Shown here: piece after piece, positions 8,561 through 9,909 of the stretch
How the letters are laid out: each line of letters begins with the position of its first letter
Numbering within the stretch: position 1 is the stretch's first letter
Source: Bacteroidota bacterium
GTDB taxonomy: Bacteria; Bacteroidota; Rhodothermia; Rhodothermales; JAAAOL01
NCBI GenBank assembly: GCA_009908885.1
Contig: JAAAOL010000092.1
Span: forward strand, 1 to 9,909
Direction of reading: 5' to 3'
Length of the DNA stretch: 9,909 bases
Notes under the pieces: model-generated
The model's input: the letters and a program-made list of their open reading frames with translations, nothing else
What the model was told of the DNA's origin: nothing
Databases searched by the model: none
Program-made: the position numbers and the translations under genes

Positions 8561-9909
<1,349 letters not shown>

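Overview
The window is a GC-rich bacterial chromosome segment with little intergenic space. Most start codons have no Shine-Dalgarno sequence in front of them (ppk1, both crotonases, the second SDR and both acyl-CoA dehydrogenases). With the gene content, this suggests a GC-rich Bacteroidota/Rhodothermota-like organism, but no marker gene is present and the assignment is a guess. No tRNA, rRNA, CRISPR array, transposase or phage gene was recognised.

Layout. (1) 3-834, plus strand: remains of a LOV-type blue-light hybrid histidine kinase. The LOV N-terminal part and the ATPase-C-terminus plus receiver part lie in different frames, and everything normally between them is missing. (2) 892-3129, minus: full-length polyphosphate kinase 1. 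(3) 3216-3285: ten perfectly phased GGGTTNN heptamers. (4) 3301-4122, minus: HSDL2-type short-chain dehydrogenase. (5) 4123-4338: no gene recognised, only a weak C-rich tract next to the following gene's stop. (6) 4339-5163, minus: dienoyl-CoA isomerase-type crotonase. (7) 5164-5292: divergent promoter region. (8) 5293-6093, plus: PaaG-like crotonase isomerase. (9) 6094-6357: GGG-octamer array, a decapitated MmcQ/YjbR-like gene fragment, a second octamer array and a 15-bp tandem repeat. (10) 6358-7143, plus: DHRS4-like SDR. (11) 7145-7260: GCGTNNN heptamers, then a C-rich octamer array inverted relative to the one at 6102. (12) 7265-8470, plus: ACAD10/11-type acyl-CoA dehydrogenase. (13) 8561 to the window end, plus: second, AidB-like acyl-CoA dehydrogenase, running off the window.

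Function. From about 3.3 kb onward this is an acyl-CoA / beta-oxidation neighbourhood: two dehydrogenases for the first step, two crotonases whose active-site residues point to double-bond isomerisation rather than hydration, and two SDRs. Several members resemble human peroxisomal/mitochondrial lipid enzymes (HSDL2, ECH1, DHRS4, ACAD11). Thiolase and a dedicated 3-hydroxyacyl-CoA dehydrogenase are not in the window. ppk1 and the broken light sensor have no evident link to this pathway.

The most unusual feature is not a gene. Five of the intergenic gaps hold short-period (7, 8 or 15 bp) degenerate tandem arrays with a fixed core and variable tail. One array type occurs on both sides of the second SDR in opposite orientation, sharing a 17-bp perfect inverted pair, and it also brackets the truncated gene.
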